The notes beneath the pieces are model-generated. The model worked only from the letters and a program-made list of their open reading frames with translations, made no database searches and was not told the origin of the DNA. The translations under genes were made by a program, and so were the position numbers. A stretch of 64,000 nt of DNA, taken from positions 1-64,000 of the forward strand of contig QFPJ01000012.1 in assembly GCA_003241685.1 (NCBI GenBank), in the 5' to 3' direction. This DNA comes from Sphingopyxis macrogoltabida. Its GTDB lineage: Bacteria > Pseudomonadota > Alphaproteobacteria > Sphingomonadales > Sphingomonadaceae. Positions 19,082 through 29,756 of the stretch are shown in pieces (positions within the stretch are counted from its first letter, which is position 1; each line of letters begins with the position of its first letter).

Positions 19082-19525
19082 ATGCCGAATCCCGGGGCTC
19101 TCGATGCCTCAGACGCCACCCAGAAGCGCCAACCGCGGCAGTCGCGGCTGGTGAAGGCGGCGCTCGGCTGCGCGCGGCACGGACGATTCGACGTAACCCT
19201 GCGCAATATTTCGGAAACCGGCATCGGAGGCCAGGCGCCGCATGTCCTGAATCTCGGCGAGCGGCTGACCGTCTATCTGCCGGGGCATGAACCGATGATG
19301 GGCATCGTGCGGTGGGTCGTCGATCGGCGCTTCGGGATCGAAACCGAAGGCCGGATCGAACCATCGCGGCTGCGCGCCGCCCATGCGGACCAGATCGTCG
19401 CCGCCGACAGCTCGATCGCCTTTCAGATCGTGCCGCCGCCCAAGGTCAATGTGTGGCGCCCCGGCCTGACGATCACGTCGAGCGCGCCCGAATATCGCTC
19501 CCGCAACCAGACGAAAGATAGCTAG
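19082..19525 (+). CDS. PilZ domain protein
   Basis: PilZ domains bind cyclic di-GMP and control motility, adhesion or polysaccharide output. The 147-residue product has an RQSR element (about 19-22, matching RxxxR) followed by LRNISETGIGG (about 41-51, matching D/NxSxxG), then hydrophobic strands through VRWVVDRRFGIETEG. The second motif has Asn in place of the common Asp, which is tolerated in many PilZ proteins. The tail from about residue 105 shows no known domain. It stands alone. A second PilZ gene lies at 50725-51108. Confidence 0.8.
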   Translation: MPNPGALDASDATQKRQPRQSRLVKAALGCARHGRFDVTLRNISETGIGGQAPHVLNLGERLTVYLPGHEPMMGIVRWVVDRRFGIETEGRIEPSRLRAAHADQIVAADSSIAFQIVPPPKVNVWRPGLTITSSAPEYRSRNQTKDS

Positions 19526-19580
19526 GGTGCCGCCCTGGCCCACCGCTGCATTTCTTCCCCGCAAGTGACAAACCATGCCG

Positions 19581-20006
19581 TCATTCGGTTGGCACGCCAG
19601 TGGTTATCACCCGCGGAGTGTCCCGAGCGCGCGTCCGATCGCCGACAGTCTCGACATAGTCGGCCCGTCCTGCGGGGCATCGACCGCCTTCTATCGAGGC
19701 GGAGCGTTGCCGCCAGAGGAAGGGCGACCGCCATCGTGATCCGACTTTATTAAGCGAGCCGGGCGACGGCAGATTTTGCGATGGCGCTTGTGTTAGAAGC
19801 GACCATGAAGGCTGGCCTTGGCACCGTGATCGGAGATGCCCGACGGTAGGATATTTGCCAAGGCTGAGCAGCTTCTCCTTCCCGTCATGGCGGTACGTCA
19901 GGCGCCAGAGCCTGAAGCCGCTCGGCTGCACGAGCAGATGCAGAACGCCGCCGTCCGACGGCTTGTAGGGGCGGGCATATTTGACCTCTAATTCCTTGAG
20001 CGGCAT
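19581..20006 (-). pseudogene. Truncated phage-type integrase (N-terminal DUF4102 remnant)
   Basis: The first 56 codons (20006 down to about 19839) match the N-terminal arm-binding domain of P4-type tyrosine integrases: MPLKELEVKYARPYKPSDGG, then LHLLVQPSGFRLWRLTYRHD and KEKLLSLGKYPTVG. After that the frame drifts: a neighbouring frame continues as GISDHGAKASLHGRF and then stops, while the open frame runs on to 19581 with no integrase similarity. The catalytic domain is absent. It lies about 190 bp downstream of the 3' end of a tRNA-Met gene, the usual location of such integrases, so it marks an old integrated element. Confidence 0.7.
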
Positions 20007-20010
20007 CGTT

Positions 20011-20051
20011 GGGGGTATTTGCTGTTTTGGGGACAGCCGAAAAATACCCCC
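20011..20051. repeat. Inverted repeat upstream of the integrase remnant
   Basis: GGGGGTATTT (20011-20020) and AAATACCCCC (20042-20051) are perfect inverted copies 21 bases apart, just upstream of the integrase start and between it and the tRNA. It may be an arm-type integrase or excisionase site. Confidence 0.5.
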
Positions 20052-20198
20052 AATCCACCCCCAATTCAAATCGACGTTGGTGGTTACAGCGGGTCGCAGC
20101 GGGACGCCGTCGGTTACTGCGGGACCGAAGATATATTTGATTTTATTGAAAAAATATCCACCGGTGTCCAGAACAGGCCGTCAATAGAAATTCGACCT

Positions 20199-20275
20199 TG
20201 GTAGCGGAGGAGGGACTCGAACCCCCGACACGCGGATTATGATTCCGCTGCTCTAACCTGCTGAGCTACTCCGCC
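20199..20275 (-). tRNA. tRNA-Met (CAT anticodon), probably elongator
   Basis: The minus strand reads GGCGGAG ... CTCCGCT-A-CCA, a complete seven-pair acceptor stem (first pair G-U) with an encoded CCA. The D-arm has AGCTCAGCAGGTTAGAGC, the anticodon stem GCGGA/TCCGC encloses loop ATCATAA with anticodon CAT, and the T-arm has GGTTCGAGTCC. The paired 1-72 position and the lack of three G-C pairs in the anticodon stem argue against initiator tRNA. A tRNA-Ile2 with modified CAT cannot be fully excluded, but the acceptor and anticodon stems look like elongator tRNA-Met. The 3' end faces the integrase remnant and may have been its attachment site. Confidence 0.93.
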
Positions 20276-20335
20276 CCGAAAGGCCGCCCGTCGGGCGAGC
20301 AGCGCCTATAGGCAGGGTGCGGTCCGTGGTCAACA

Positions 20336-20878
20336 TCATCTGCGTGGCCCGCGGAAATTGCGTGCGAACGCCGCCTCCCAGGGACCGCCTCGATAATGAT
20401 GGACCGCAAGACCGGTGATGGAAAGCGGCCAGCGACGGAAATCGGGTTCGAGAATCGCCAGCAGGGCGCGCGCCGCGGCTGGCGTGACCTTGTTCTGGAC
20501 CGTCACATGGAGCCGCGGCGTCCCCCGGTCCTGCGCCGTCAGCATCCCGTGAAACCGGTCCGCGATGCGCGCGCGGATTGCGAGCAGATCTGGGCTTTCG
20601 ATCCGGAAAGCGACGCCCTGGCCCAGCGAATAGGCCCCGCGCACCGTCGCCTCCGGCGGCGGCGCTTCGGCGGTGAGCGTGCGAACGAGCGTTTCCAGTT
20701 CGTCGCGGCCCGAGGGCGGCAGTTGATGAAACAGTGTGATGTGCGCGGGCACCAGCAGCCGGTCGGGCGGGAAGTGCGCGCGGCGGAGCGCATCGAAGCG
20801 ATGCTGCGCCGTCGCGTCCATCGTCGCCGTGACGATCAGCGGAGCGCCGGCTGGCTCGCGGCGTTCGCCGTCGGTCAA
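20336..20878 (-). CDS. 2'-5' RNA ligase / 2H phosphoesterase family protein
   Basis: LigT-like phosphoesterase fold that acts on 2'-5' or cyclic phosphodiester RNA ends. The 180-residue product has the two HxT motifs: HITLFH (about 49-54) and HVTVQN (about 127-132). The first ATG (20821) would cut off the opening beta strand (PLIVTATMD), so the TTG at 20878, which overlaps the stop of the upstream hydrolase gene (TTGA), is preferred. In vivo substrate unknown. The gene is cotranscribed with the hydrolase by overlap. Confidence 0.82.
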   Translation of the reverse strand: MTDGERREPAGAPLIVTATMDATAQHRFDALRRAHFPPDRLLVPAHITLFHQLPPSGRDELETLVRTLTAEAPPPEATVRGAYSLGQGVAFRIESPDLLAIRARIADRFHGMLTAQDRGTPRLHVTVQNKVTPAAARALLAILEPDFRRWPLSITGLAVHHYRGGPWEAAFARNFRGPRR

Positions 20879-21627
20879 CAGCGGGCCCAGAAGGCCTGAA
20901 GCACCGCCGCGACCGCCGCCGGACGCTCCGCAATGGCCCAATGCCCCGCGCCGTCGATCACCGTCAGCGGGGTGCCTGTGCCGGCCGCGTAGCGTTCCGC
21001 CACCGCAAGCGGCACATAGGGATCGCCGGCGCCCCAGATCAGCGTGCCACGGCCGGGCAGCTTCGCAATGTCGAGCGCCCAGTCCTTTGCGAAGCTCAAC
21101 CCCCGGGCCGAACGATAGAGTTTCAGGATCGCGCGGCGCTTGTCCTTGTTCTTCCATTGTTCGGCTTCTTCGCGCGCGATGGCCGCGGGCATGCCCTGCG
21201 CCGTCAGCCCCGCGGCCAGCTTTTCCGCCTTGCTGAGCGCCATGAAGATTTCGCCGAGGACGGGCGTATTCCAGACCCGGGCAAGGCGATGCCCGCGATA
21301 TTCGGGTTCGATCACGGCATTGGAGATCGCCCAGCTGCGGATCAGGTCGGGCCGCAGCATCGCGGTGCGCTGCGCTATCAGGGCGCCCCAGTCGTGGCCG
21401 ACGATGTCGACCGGGCCATGCGCCGCGAACAGGGCTTCGGCCTCCGCCACCGCCCAGTCGGCATAGGCGTCCTTGGTCGCGGAAAAGCCGCGCGGCAGCG
21501 GCGCCGTGAAGCCGGGAAGCGCGGGTATGGCGACCGGAGCGTCGCCAAGATCGAGCGCCGCGATCAGCGGCGCCCAGATCGCCGGGCTGTCGGGAACCCC
21601 GTGCAGGAAAAGCTTGGCCGTCGGCAT
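20875..21627 (-). CDS. Alpha/beta hydrolase (epoxide hydrolase / haloalkane dehalogenase type)
   Basis: A 250-residue alpha/beta hydrolase with the oxyanion motif LHGVPDSP near residue 8, the nucleophile elbow VGHDWGAL (nucleophile Asp, about 98), a helical cap and the catalytic His in DGAGHWA (about 227). An Asp nucleophile in GHDWG is typical of epoxide hydrolases and haloalkane dehalogenases rather than esterases (Ser). The acid is probably Asp in WGAGDPYVP. The substrate cannot be told. No signal peptide, so cytosolic. Confidence 0.83.
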   Translation of the reverse strand: MPTAKLFLHGVPDSPAIWAPLIAALDLGDAPVAIPALPGFTAPLPRGFSATKDAYADWAVAEAEALFAAHGPVDIVGHDWGALIAQRTAMLRPDLIRSWAISNAVIEPEYRGHRLARVWNTPVLGEIFMALSKAEKLAAGLTAQGMPAAIAREEAEQWKNKDKRRAILKLYRSARGLSFAKDWALDIAKLPGRGTLIWGAGDPYVPLAVAERYAAGTGTPLTVIDGAGHWAIAERPAAVAAVLQAFWARC

Positions 21628-21671
21628 GTCATGTTACTCCGCTTCAAACGGCCGCGGCGCCATGCCGCCGG

Positions 21672-22613
21672 CTATTCCATCTCTCCCCGCTCGCGGCGGA
21701 GCGCGTACCATTTCTGCACATTGGCATTATGTTCGGACAAGGTCCGCGCGAAGATATGGCTGCCGTCCCCCTTCGCGACGAAAAAGAGGTAATCATTGGC
21801 TTCGGGATCGAGCACGGCGGCGATCGACGCCTTGCCGGGATTGGCGATGGGCCCCTTGGGCAAGCCGGCCATGCTGTAGGTGTTGTAATCGTTTACCGCC
21901 TGAATCTCGGACCGCAGGATGCGGCGGCCGAGCGGCTTGCCCCGGGTAATCGGGTAGATGATCGTCGGGTCGGCCTGAAGCTTCATGCCGACCGCAAGGC
22001 GGTTGGTGTAAACGCCGGCAACCGTCCGGCGCTCGGCCGCGACGGCGGTTTCCTTTTCGACGATCGACGCAAGCGCCATCGCCTCGTTCCGGTTCTTGAC
22101 CGCGGTGCGCGGCGTGCGCTTGGCCCAGAGGTCGGCGAAGGCGCGGTCCATGGCCGCCTGCATCCGCTTGACGACCGCGGCGCGGCTTTCGCCGGTCGTG
22201 AAGGCATAGGTGTCGGGCAGGATGCTGCCTTCGGCCGGAACCGGAATCTCGCCGGTCAGCCGCTCCTGCGCCATCAGCCGTTCCCAGACCATGATCGACG
22301 GCATGCCTTCGGGAATCATCACGAACCGCTGCACCGTCTTGCCCGATTGCAGCAATTTCAGGATGTCGCCCGCGTCCATCCCCTTTTCGACCTTATATTC
22401 GCCGGGCTTGATCGGCGCGTCGCCGCCGAAGAAGCGCGCGTGATTGCGGAAATCGGAAGCCGAAACGGCGCCGGCCTTTTCCAGTATCTCGCCGGCGCGG
22501 GCGATGCTCGCGCCGGGCGGGATCACGACTTCGGCGTCATGGGGCGCGCCGCCCGAGCAGGCGGCGAGCAGAAGCGCGAGGAGGGACGCCAGCAGCAGGC
22601 GTGTCATTGTCAT
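21672..22613 (-). CDS. mltG: Endolytic murein transglycosylase MltG
   Basis: Cuts nascent glycan strands and limits their length during peptidoglycan synthesis. The 313-residue product has an N-terminal hydrophobic segment, a LysM-like fold region (about 30-95, VVIPPGASIARAGEIL) and the YceG catalytic domain with ASIVEKET (catalytic Glu186), DPTIIYPITRG and YNTY. Most MltG proteins are anchored by a transmembrane helix, but here the segment ends LLLAACSG, a lipobox, so it may be a lipoprotein (lipid-bearing Cys19). ATGs at 22613 and 22607 are both possible. It lies downstream of fabF, an arrangement seen in other bacteria. Confidence 0.93.
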   Translation of the reverse strand: MTMTRLLLASLLALLLAACSGGAPHDAEVVIPPGASIARAGEILEKAGAVSASDFRNHARFFGGDAPIKPGEYKVEKGMDAGDILKLLQSGKTVQRFVMIPEGMPSIMVWERLMAQERLTGEIPVPAEGSILPDTYAFTTGESRAAVVKRMQAAMDRAFADLWAKRTPRTAVKNRNEAMALASIVEKETAVAAERRTVAGVYTNRLAVGMKLQADPTIIYPITRGKPLGRRILRSEIQAVNDYNTYSMAGLPKGPIANPGKASIAAVLDPEANDYLFFVAKGDGSHIFARTLSEHNANVQKWYALRRERGEME

Positions 22614-22658
22614 TGCGGCCAATCCCCAACCCGTTCGTTCCCGGACCTGATCCGGGTC

Positions 22659-22714
22659 TGTCGAAGCCCTGTTCTTATCGTTGGCGAGCCTGAAGGAAAA
22701 ACGGCCCTTCGACA
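22659..22714. repeat. Inverted repeat, family C (TGTCGAAG...CTTCGACA)
   Basis: TGTCGAAG (22659-22666) and CTTCGACA (22707-22714) are perfect inverted copies between mltG and fabF. A second copy of the CTTTCGACAAGCTCAGCGC-type arm occurs near 38329. Confidence 0.5.
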
Positions 22715-22743
22715 AGCGCAGCGCCAACGGATCGAGGGGCAGG

Positions 22744-24006
22744 TCAGTCTTCGACCGCCTTGACGATCAGGCTGGCGTTGGTGCCGCCGAAACCGAAGCT
22801 GTTGTTCAGCGCGGCACGCACGGGGCGCTTCTTCGCCGTGTGCGGCACCAGATCGGCGCCCTCGGTCCCCTCGTCCGGGTTGTCGAGGTTGAGCGTCGGC
22901 GGCACGATCTGATCGCGGATCGCGAGGATGCAGAAAATCGTCTCGACCGCGCCCGCACCGCCGAGAAGATGGCCGATCGCCGACTTGGTTGAACTCATCG
23001 ACACATTCGACATGGCATCGCCGAACAACCGCTTCACCGCGCCGAGTTCGATCGTGTCGGCCATCGTCGAGGTGCCGTGCGCGTTGATATAATCGATGTC
23101 GGCCGGGGTCAGCCCCGCCTTTTTCAGCGCCGCGCTCATCGATCGGAAAGCACCGTCCATCTGCGGATCGGGCGCGGTGACATGATAGGCGTCGCCCGAC
23201 ATGCCGTAGCCGACGACCTCGGCATAGATTTTGGCGCCGCGGGCCTTGGCATGTTCATATTCCTCGAGCACGACGACGCCCGCGCCCTCGCCCATCACGA
23301 AGCCGTCGCGATCCTTGTCATAGGGGCGGCTGGCCTGTTCGGGGCGGTCGTTATAGGTCATGTTGAGCGCCCGCGCCTGCGCGAAGCCGGCGATGCCGAT
23401 CGGACAGATGGTCGATTCGGCGCCGCCCGCCAGCATCACGTCGGCATCGTCGTCGCGGATCATGCGCGCCGCGTCGCCGATCGAATGGGCGCCGGTCGAA
23501 CAGGCGGTGACGACCGCGTGATTCGGACCCTTGAGGCCATATTTGATGCTGACCTGGCCAGAGATCAGGTTGATCAGGCGGCCGTGGACGAAGTGCGGGC
23601 TGACACGGCCCGGGCCTTTTTCCGCGAGCAGCAGGCTTTCGCTCTCGATCCCCGGCAGGCCGCCGATGCCCGAACCGATGGAAACACCGGCGCGCAGCTT
23701 TTCCTCCTCGCTCATATCGACGAGGCCCGCATCCTCCAGCGCCTGTCCGGCGGCGTCGATGCCAAAGATGATGAAGGGATCGACCTGCCGCTGGACCTTG
23801 TGATCGACGCGTTTCATCGGGTCGAAGCCCCATGGATGATCGGCGGGCTTCACCTCGCACGCGATCGTGCATTTCTGGTCGGTCGTGTCGAACCGGGTGA
23901 TCGATCCCGCACCCGATTTCCCCGCGATCAGATTGGCCCAGCTGGTTTCCACATCGCCGCCCAGCGGCGTCACCAAACCCAAACCCGTCACCACAACCCG
24001 GCGCAT
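22744..24006 (-). CDS. fabF: 3-oxoacyl-ACP synthase II
   Basis: Condensing enzyme that elongates acyl-ACP with malonyl-ACP in fatty acid synthesis. The 420-residue product has the Cys-His-His triad: Cys169 in VTACSTGAHS, His310 in NAHGTST and His346 in IGHLLGG, with Lys341 (SSTKSA) as the conserved fourth residue. FGFGGTNASL near the end is the KAS glycine turn. Start ATG 24006 (MRRVVVTGLG) is preferred; ATG 24012 adds two residues. acpP lies upstream on the same strand, but a terminator-like hairpin separates them. Confidence 0.96.
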   Translation of the reverse strand: MRRVVVTGLGLVTPLGGDVETSWANLIAGKSGAGSITRFDTTDQKCTIACEVKPADHPWGFDPMKRVDHKVQRQVDPFIIFGIDAAGQALEDAGLVDMSEEEKLRAGVSIGSGIGGLPGIESESLLLAEKGPGRVSPHFVHGRLINLISGQVSIKYGLKGPNHAVVTACSTGAHSIGDAARMIRDDDADVMLAGGAESTICPIGIAGFAQARALNMTYNDRPEQASRPYDKDRDGFVMGEGAGVVVLEEYEHAKARGAKIYAEVVGYGMSGDAYHVTAPDPQMDGAFRSMSAALKKAGLTPADIDYINAHGTSTMADTIELGAVKRLFGDAMSNVSMSSTKSAIGHLLGGAGAVETIFCILAIRDQIVPPTLNLDNPDEGTEGADLVPHTAKKRPVRAALNNSFGFGGTNASLIVKAVED

Positions 24007-24081
24007 AGTCATTCCTTTCGTCGGCCGTTCCCGCGGCCCGCATCAATATCGTCGGCGCGCTTCTAGAGAAGGATGGCGCAT

Positions 24082-24129
24082 AAAAAAAGCTCCCCGGTCA
24101 CTGCGCGCGAGCGCTCGAGACCGGGAAGC
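24082..24129 (-). terminator. Rho-independent terminator between acpP and fabF
   Basis: On the minus strand GCTTCCCGGTC pairs with GACCGGGGAGC around a GC-rich loop and is followed by seven T. It would end or attenuate acpP transcripts before fabF, which allows far more ACP than FabF. Confidence 0.75.
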
Positions 24130-24183
24130 CGGAAAGCTGTTGGCGTCTTGCCGCCGCATCCGGCCATGCCGGACCGCAGGACG

Positions 24184-24420
24184 TTAGCCCTTGTTCGCTT
24201 CGATATAGTCGATCGCGTCCTTGACGGTGGCGATCTTTTCCGCCGCATCGTCCGGGATTTCGACGCCGAATTCTTCTTCGAACGCCATCACCAGTTCGAC
24301 GATGTCGAGGCTGTCGGCGCCCAGATCGTCGATGAAGCTCGCTTCCTCGGTGACCTTGTCGGCTTCGACACCCAGATGCTCGACGACGATTTTCTTAACC
24401 TTTTCGGCCGAATCGCTCAT
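24184..24420 (-). CDS. acpP: Acyl carrier protein
   Basis: Carries acyl chains as thioesters on 4'-phosphopantetheine during fatty acid synthesis. The 78-residue acidic product has the attachment motif ADSLDIVEL with Ser37, four-helix layout and the start MSDSAEKVKKIV. Length is normal. A terminator-like hairpin follows, then fabF. Confidence 0.97.
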   Translation of the reverse strand: MSDSAEKVKKIVVEHLGVEADKVTEEASFIDDLGADSLDIVELVMAFEEEFGVEIPDDAAEKIATVKDAIDYIEANKG

Positions 24421-24582
24421 GCAAAGTTCCTTTTTTCCTGACTATCGCGTGAATGTTGGGTCTGCCCTAGTGTCCGTCAACGGGGCTGGCAAGAGGGCTG
24501 GCATCGGCAGCCCGGCTCCGCCCCGCGGCGGCCGGCGATGCAGCGCCGCTTTTATGGACCGGACGCTGCCCTTAATCCTCCG

Positions 24583-26322
24583 TCAGCGGGCGGGCGGCGC
24601 CGTGATGATCCCCACGTCGCGTACCGTGGACGCCATGCGGTTGATGACGACCGGCGTAATCATGAATTGCCGCAGCACCTCCTCCGGGGCGGCGGTCGGC
24701 CGCTGCCGGGTATAGGCAACCAGGCGCTGCCATTGCTGGCGCGCCGCCGCCATATTGCCCCGGCGGGCCAGGATGATGGCCTGTACCGCCATGTGCTGGG
24801 GCTCCAGATTGCTGGGCGAGGGCATGGCGTCGAGGATGTCCTGCGCCCGGTCCTGCTCGCCGCGATCCGACAATAGATAGGCCAGCGTCACCGCCGGAAC
24901 GCCGGGATAGGAGGAATCGAGTTGAAGCGAGCGCTGAAGGAGCGGTTCACCCACCTCCCGCTGACCGCATGCGACCTTGTAGAGCCCGAGGAACCCCGTC
25001 ATGTCCGCGTCATAGGGATTGAGCCGCAAGGCCGCGTCGCCCATCGCATTGCCGCCGCCGCAGTCGCCCGCGAAGAAATTGGCGCGCGCCATCGCGAACA
25101 GCCCCGCCGCACTTCGGGGGCTCGCCGCATAGGCCCGTTCCGCAAAGGAGCGGGCTTCAGCATAGGCCGTCTGCCCCTCGGCGCTGCCGCGCTGCGGCTG
25201 CCAATCGCCGTACCGCAGCAGGGAGAGGGCAGCGAGCAGGGGAACATCGCGCGGGTTCTGCTCGATCGATTCCCGAAGGCAGCGATCCACCTTTTCCGCG
25301 GACCCCGCGCTGCGCATCTGCCGCAAACGCTGAAACTGTACGAAACAGGGATAGCCGCGGGCGAAGCTGTCCGGCTGCCGCTGGATCTGGTCGCGCGCGA
25401 CGACGCCATAATCGCCCGCGATCTGGGCGATAGCAGGTTCTATCTCGTGAAATTCCGGGACCTGCGCCTGGTTCAGACGCAGTTGTTCGGACCAGATCGT
25501 CCGCTGATCCGAAACGCGGTTCAGCATCAGCGTCACATCGACTATCCCCTCGGTCGTGCGGACCAGCGAGGTATCGAGCCGGTAATCGCCGCGGCTGTCG
25601 CTCGCCCCGCCGCCCGGCGAGCGCGCGCTGAGCAACTCGACCATGTCGAAACGACGCAGCCCATCGCGAAGCTTTCCGTCAATGGCGCGCGCCAGCGCGC
25701 GGGACACCCCGGTTTCCCCGGCGGCCGGCGGACTGACCTCGATCAAGGGCGGCGGGACGACGCGGCCGGCGAAGGGCCGGACGCTGTTCGACAGGGACCA
25801 GGACGCGGCGAAGATCGCAAGCATCGCGAGCGCGAATATGGCCAGCCATGAGGCATAGGCCGACCACGCCGGTGAACGGCCGGCCGGTGCTGCGGGCGTC
25901 GCCGGCGACGGCGGCGCGGCCACTTCCGCGCCACCTTCGGCGGCAACCCGCGCGGGTGGAGAGGTGCGATATTGAACGACGACCTCATAGCTGCCCTGCG
26001 GAACGCGAAGACGGTGTACCCAGGGCGTTTCAGCATAATAGCGGTCGAGCAACGCACGCAGCCGACCGACCATGACACGCGGATAACTGTCGACGGCGGG
26101 ATCGAAATCGGCACTGCGGCCCAGCGCCTCGGTCGCTATGGCATAGGCCTTGGGCGCCGCACGCGCGCCGCGCAGCCGATGGTCGACCAGAAACTGCAGC
26201 AGGCGCGAAAGAACGGGCGACCGCATGAACATGGGCGATCCGAGCAGACTGTCGAGTTCGCCCGCGATGATCCGGTCCGTGTCGCCGGCAATCGGCGCTT
26301 CATTCGCTTTCACGCGGTCCAT
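24583..26322 (-). CDS. TPR protein with DNA-binding-like N-terminal domain and one TM helix
   Basis: A 579-residue protein of unknown role. Residues about 20-120 (MRSPVLSRLLQFLVDHRL, AYAIATEALGRSADFDPAVD, YPRVMVGRLRALLDRYYAE, then LRVPQGSYEVVV) follow a module found at the N-terminus of many TPR and adenylate-cyclase-type proteins and thought to be a winged-helix-like regulator; here it ends in the short beta strand KGxY-like GSYEV. A transmembrane helix follows (about 158-180), after an Ala/Pro linker, then a SAM/TolB-like region (about 185-310) and TPR repeats (about 330-560). The build resembles CadC/ToxR-type one-component regulators with a periplasmic sensor. A partner is not visible nearby. 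Confidence 0.6.
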   Translation of the reverse strand: MDRVKANEAPIAGDTDRIIAGELDSLLGSPMFMRSPVLSRLLQFLVDHRLRGARAAPKAYAIATEALGRSADFDPAVDSYPRVMVGRLRALLDRYYAETPWVHRLRVPQGSYEVVVQYRTSPPARVAAEGGAEVAAPPSPATPAAPAGRSPAWSAYASWLAIFALAMLAIFAASWSLSNSVRPFAGRVVPPPLIEVSPPAAGETGVSRALARAIDGKLRDGLRRFDMVELLSARSPGGGASDSRGDYRLDTSLVRTTEGIVDVTLMLNRVSDQRTIWSEQLRLNQAQVPEFHEIEPAIAQIAGDYGVVARDQIQRQPDSFARGYPCFVQFQRLRQMRSAGSAEKVDRCLRESIEQNPRDVPLLAALSLLRYGDWQPQRGSAEGQTAYAEARSFAERAYAASPRSAAGLFAMARANFFAGDCGGGNAMGDAALRLNPYDADMTGFLGLYKVACGQREVGEPLLQRSLQLDSSYPGVPAVTLAYLLSDRGEQDRAQDILDAMPSPSNLEPQHMAVQAIILARRGNMAAARQQWQRLVAYTRQRPTAAPEEVLRQFMITPVVINRMASTVRDVGIITAPPAR

Positions 26323-26877
26323 ACTACCTCAAAAGGCCCCGGCGGGACGGTGCGCGGTAGATACGTCAATCACATTCTGGGACCACCCGTTGTTACTTGT
26401 TCGTAACGGTAACAGTTCGGAATAAGCATCTATCAGAAAAATCGACCCGCGCCAATCGGCGCTCAAATGCGTGAAAAAGGGTTAAGGATGGCTTGCCGTG
26501 TCGCGACAAGCCCGAATGTGACCCCTTGTTACTGCTCCGTCCGCGGGATTCGGGTCATTCTGGCATCGTTGCGGAGCCCTTCGGGGTGCCGCGATCCGAT
26601 CTGGGCGCTGCCCAGTCATTCGGAATTGAGGCCGACGGGCCGAAGGGTGCGAGCTGGTCCCTGGCGCCTTTCGATATGTCCGGTGGCCTCATGTACGCGA
26701 CCTTGCCGGGCGGGAAAGCAGCCCCACCTGTCGACCCGCCTGGCAGGTCCACCACCGCGATCCACCGCGGCATCCGCATGCTGGCAAAGACGGCATCGCC
26801 TGGGCGGGACGCCCAAAGAAAAAGGCGCCGGATCGCTCCGACACCCTTTTCAACGCCTCACCCAAATATTCCGTCGG
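26323..26877. other. Gene-free stretch with small inverted repeat
   Basis: About 555 bases with no supported gene. GTTAC (26392-26396) and GTAAC (26403-26407), with another GTAAC at 26409-26413, form an inverted repeat about 70 bp before the TPR gene start, a possible operator. The open frames over 26467-26880 have mixed composition and no recognisable domain. Confidence 0.45.
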
Positions 26878-27393
26878 TCAGGTCGTCGCCGTCTTGCAGG
26901 GGCCGGTGTGCGTGCTGGTCATCTGCATGATCATTTCCATTTCGCCGCCGGCCGGAACCGCGCCCTTGGTGGTGATGGTGACGTCGGTCTTCTTCGCCTC
27001 CATCGTGCCCGCCATCGCCATGTCGACCTTCTGCCCATTGGCGGTGCAGGTGCCCGCGACGTCGATCTTGCCGCCGCTGACGTCCTTTTTCGCCCAGGTG
27101 CATTCGCCGCCGTTACCCGGCCCCTTGGCCAGTTCCGACGCGATGTCTTCCTTGTCGACCTGGTCCTGGGTGAAGCACTGGTCCATGCCGCTGGCACCTT
27201 CCATCATCTGCTTCATGCCCGCCTTCATCTCGTCGGGCATGCCCGGAACCTCGAACTTCACCAGCTTGATGTCGGTCTTCCAATTGCCCGCCTCGCGCTT
27301 GACCGTGCCGCCGGCGTTTTCGCTCTTGCCGCCGCTGCAACCCGCAACCGCGACGAGCGCGCCAATCGCCGCTACCGTCATAAATTTCTTCAT
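26878..27393 (-). CDS. DUF3617-like lipoprotein
   Basis: A 171-residue lipoprotein with signal peptide and lipobox VAVAGC (Cys about 19). The rest is beta-rich with DUF3617 features: a short GNWKTDIKLVKFEVPGMPDEM stretch (landmark only) early, Cys in DQCFTQDQ, and cysteines in GGECTWAKKDV, AGTCTANGQ and TGPCKTA that probably form disulfides. The start at 27393 follows AGGAGGAC at 8-base spacing, a strong site. DUF3617 proteins are periplasmic and of unknown function. It diverges from uvrB. Confidence 0.8.
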   Translation of the reverse strand: MKKFMTVAAIGALVAVAGCSGGKSENAGGTVKREAGNWKTDIKLVKFEVPGMPDEMKAGMKQMMEGASGMDQCFTQDQVDKEDIASELAKGPGNGGECTWAKKDVSGGKIDVAGTCTANGQKVDMAMAGTMEAKKTDVTITTKGAVPAGGEMEMIMQMTSTHTGPCKTATT

Positions 27394-27497
27394 AAAAATC
27401 GTCCTCCTGTTGGGCAAGGGGGAGAACCCCGATGCGGACATATGGTTGCGAACCATTATATTTGTCGTTGCGCCCAATCGATACCATATTGCCGGTA

Positions 27498-29684
<2,187 letters not shown>

Positions 29685-29756
29685 GAGCGAACTCCCGACC
29701 ACCCTCAATGGAACTTTATTCTTGAAAGATCCAAATAGTTCTGACATCAGATCGAG

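Noticed and set aside
20199..20275. Initiator tRNA-fMet
   Set aside because: The 1-72 position can pair and the anticodon stem lacks the three G-C pairs of initiators.
27424..27497. SOS box before uvrB
   Set aside because: GAAC occurs twice, but the spacing does not match GTTC-N7-GTTC in either orientation.
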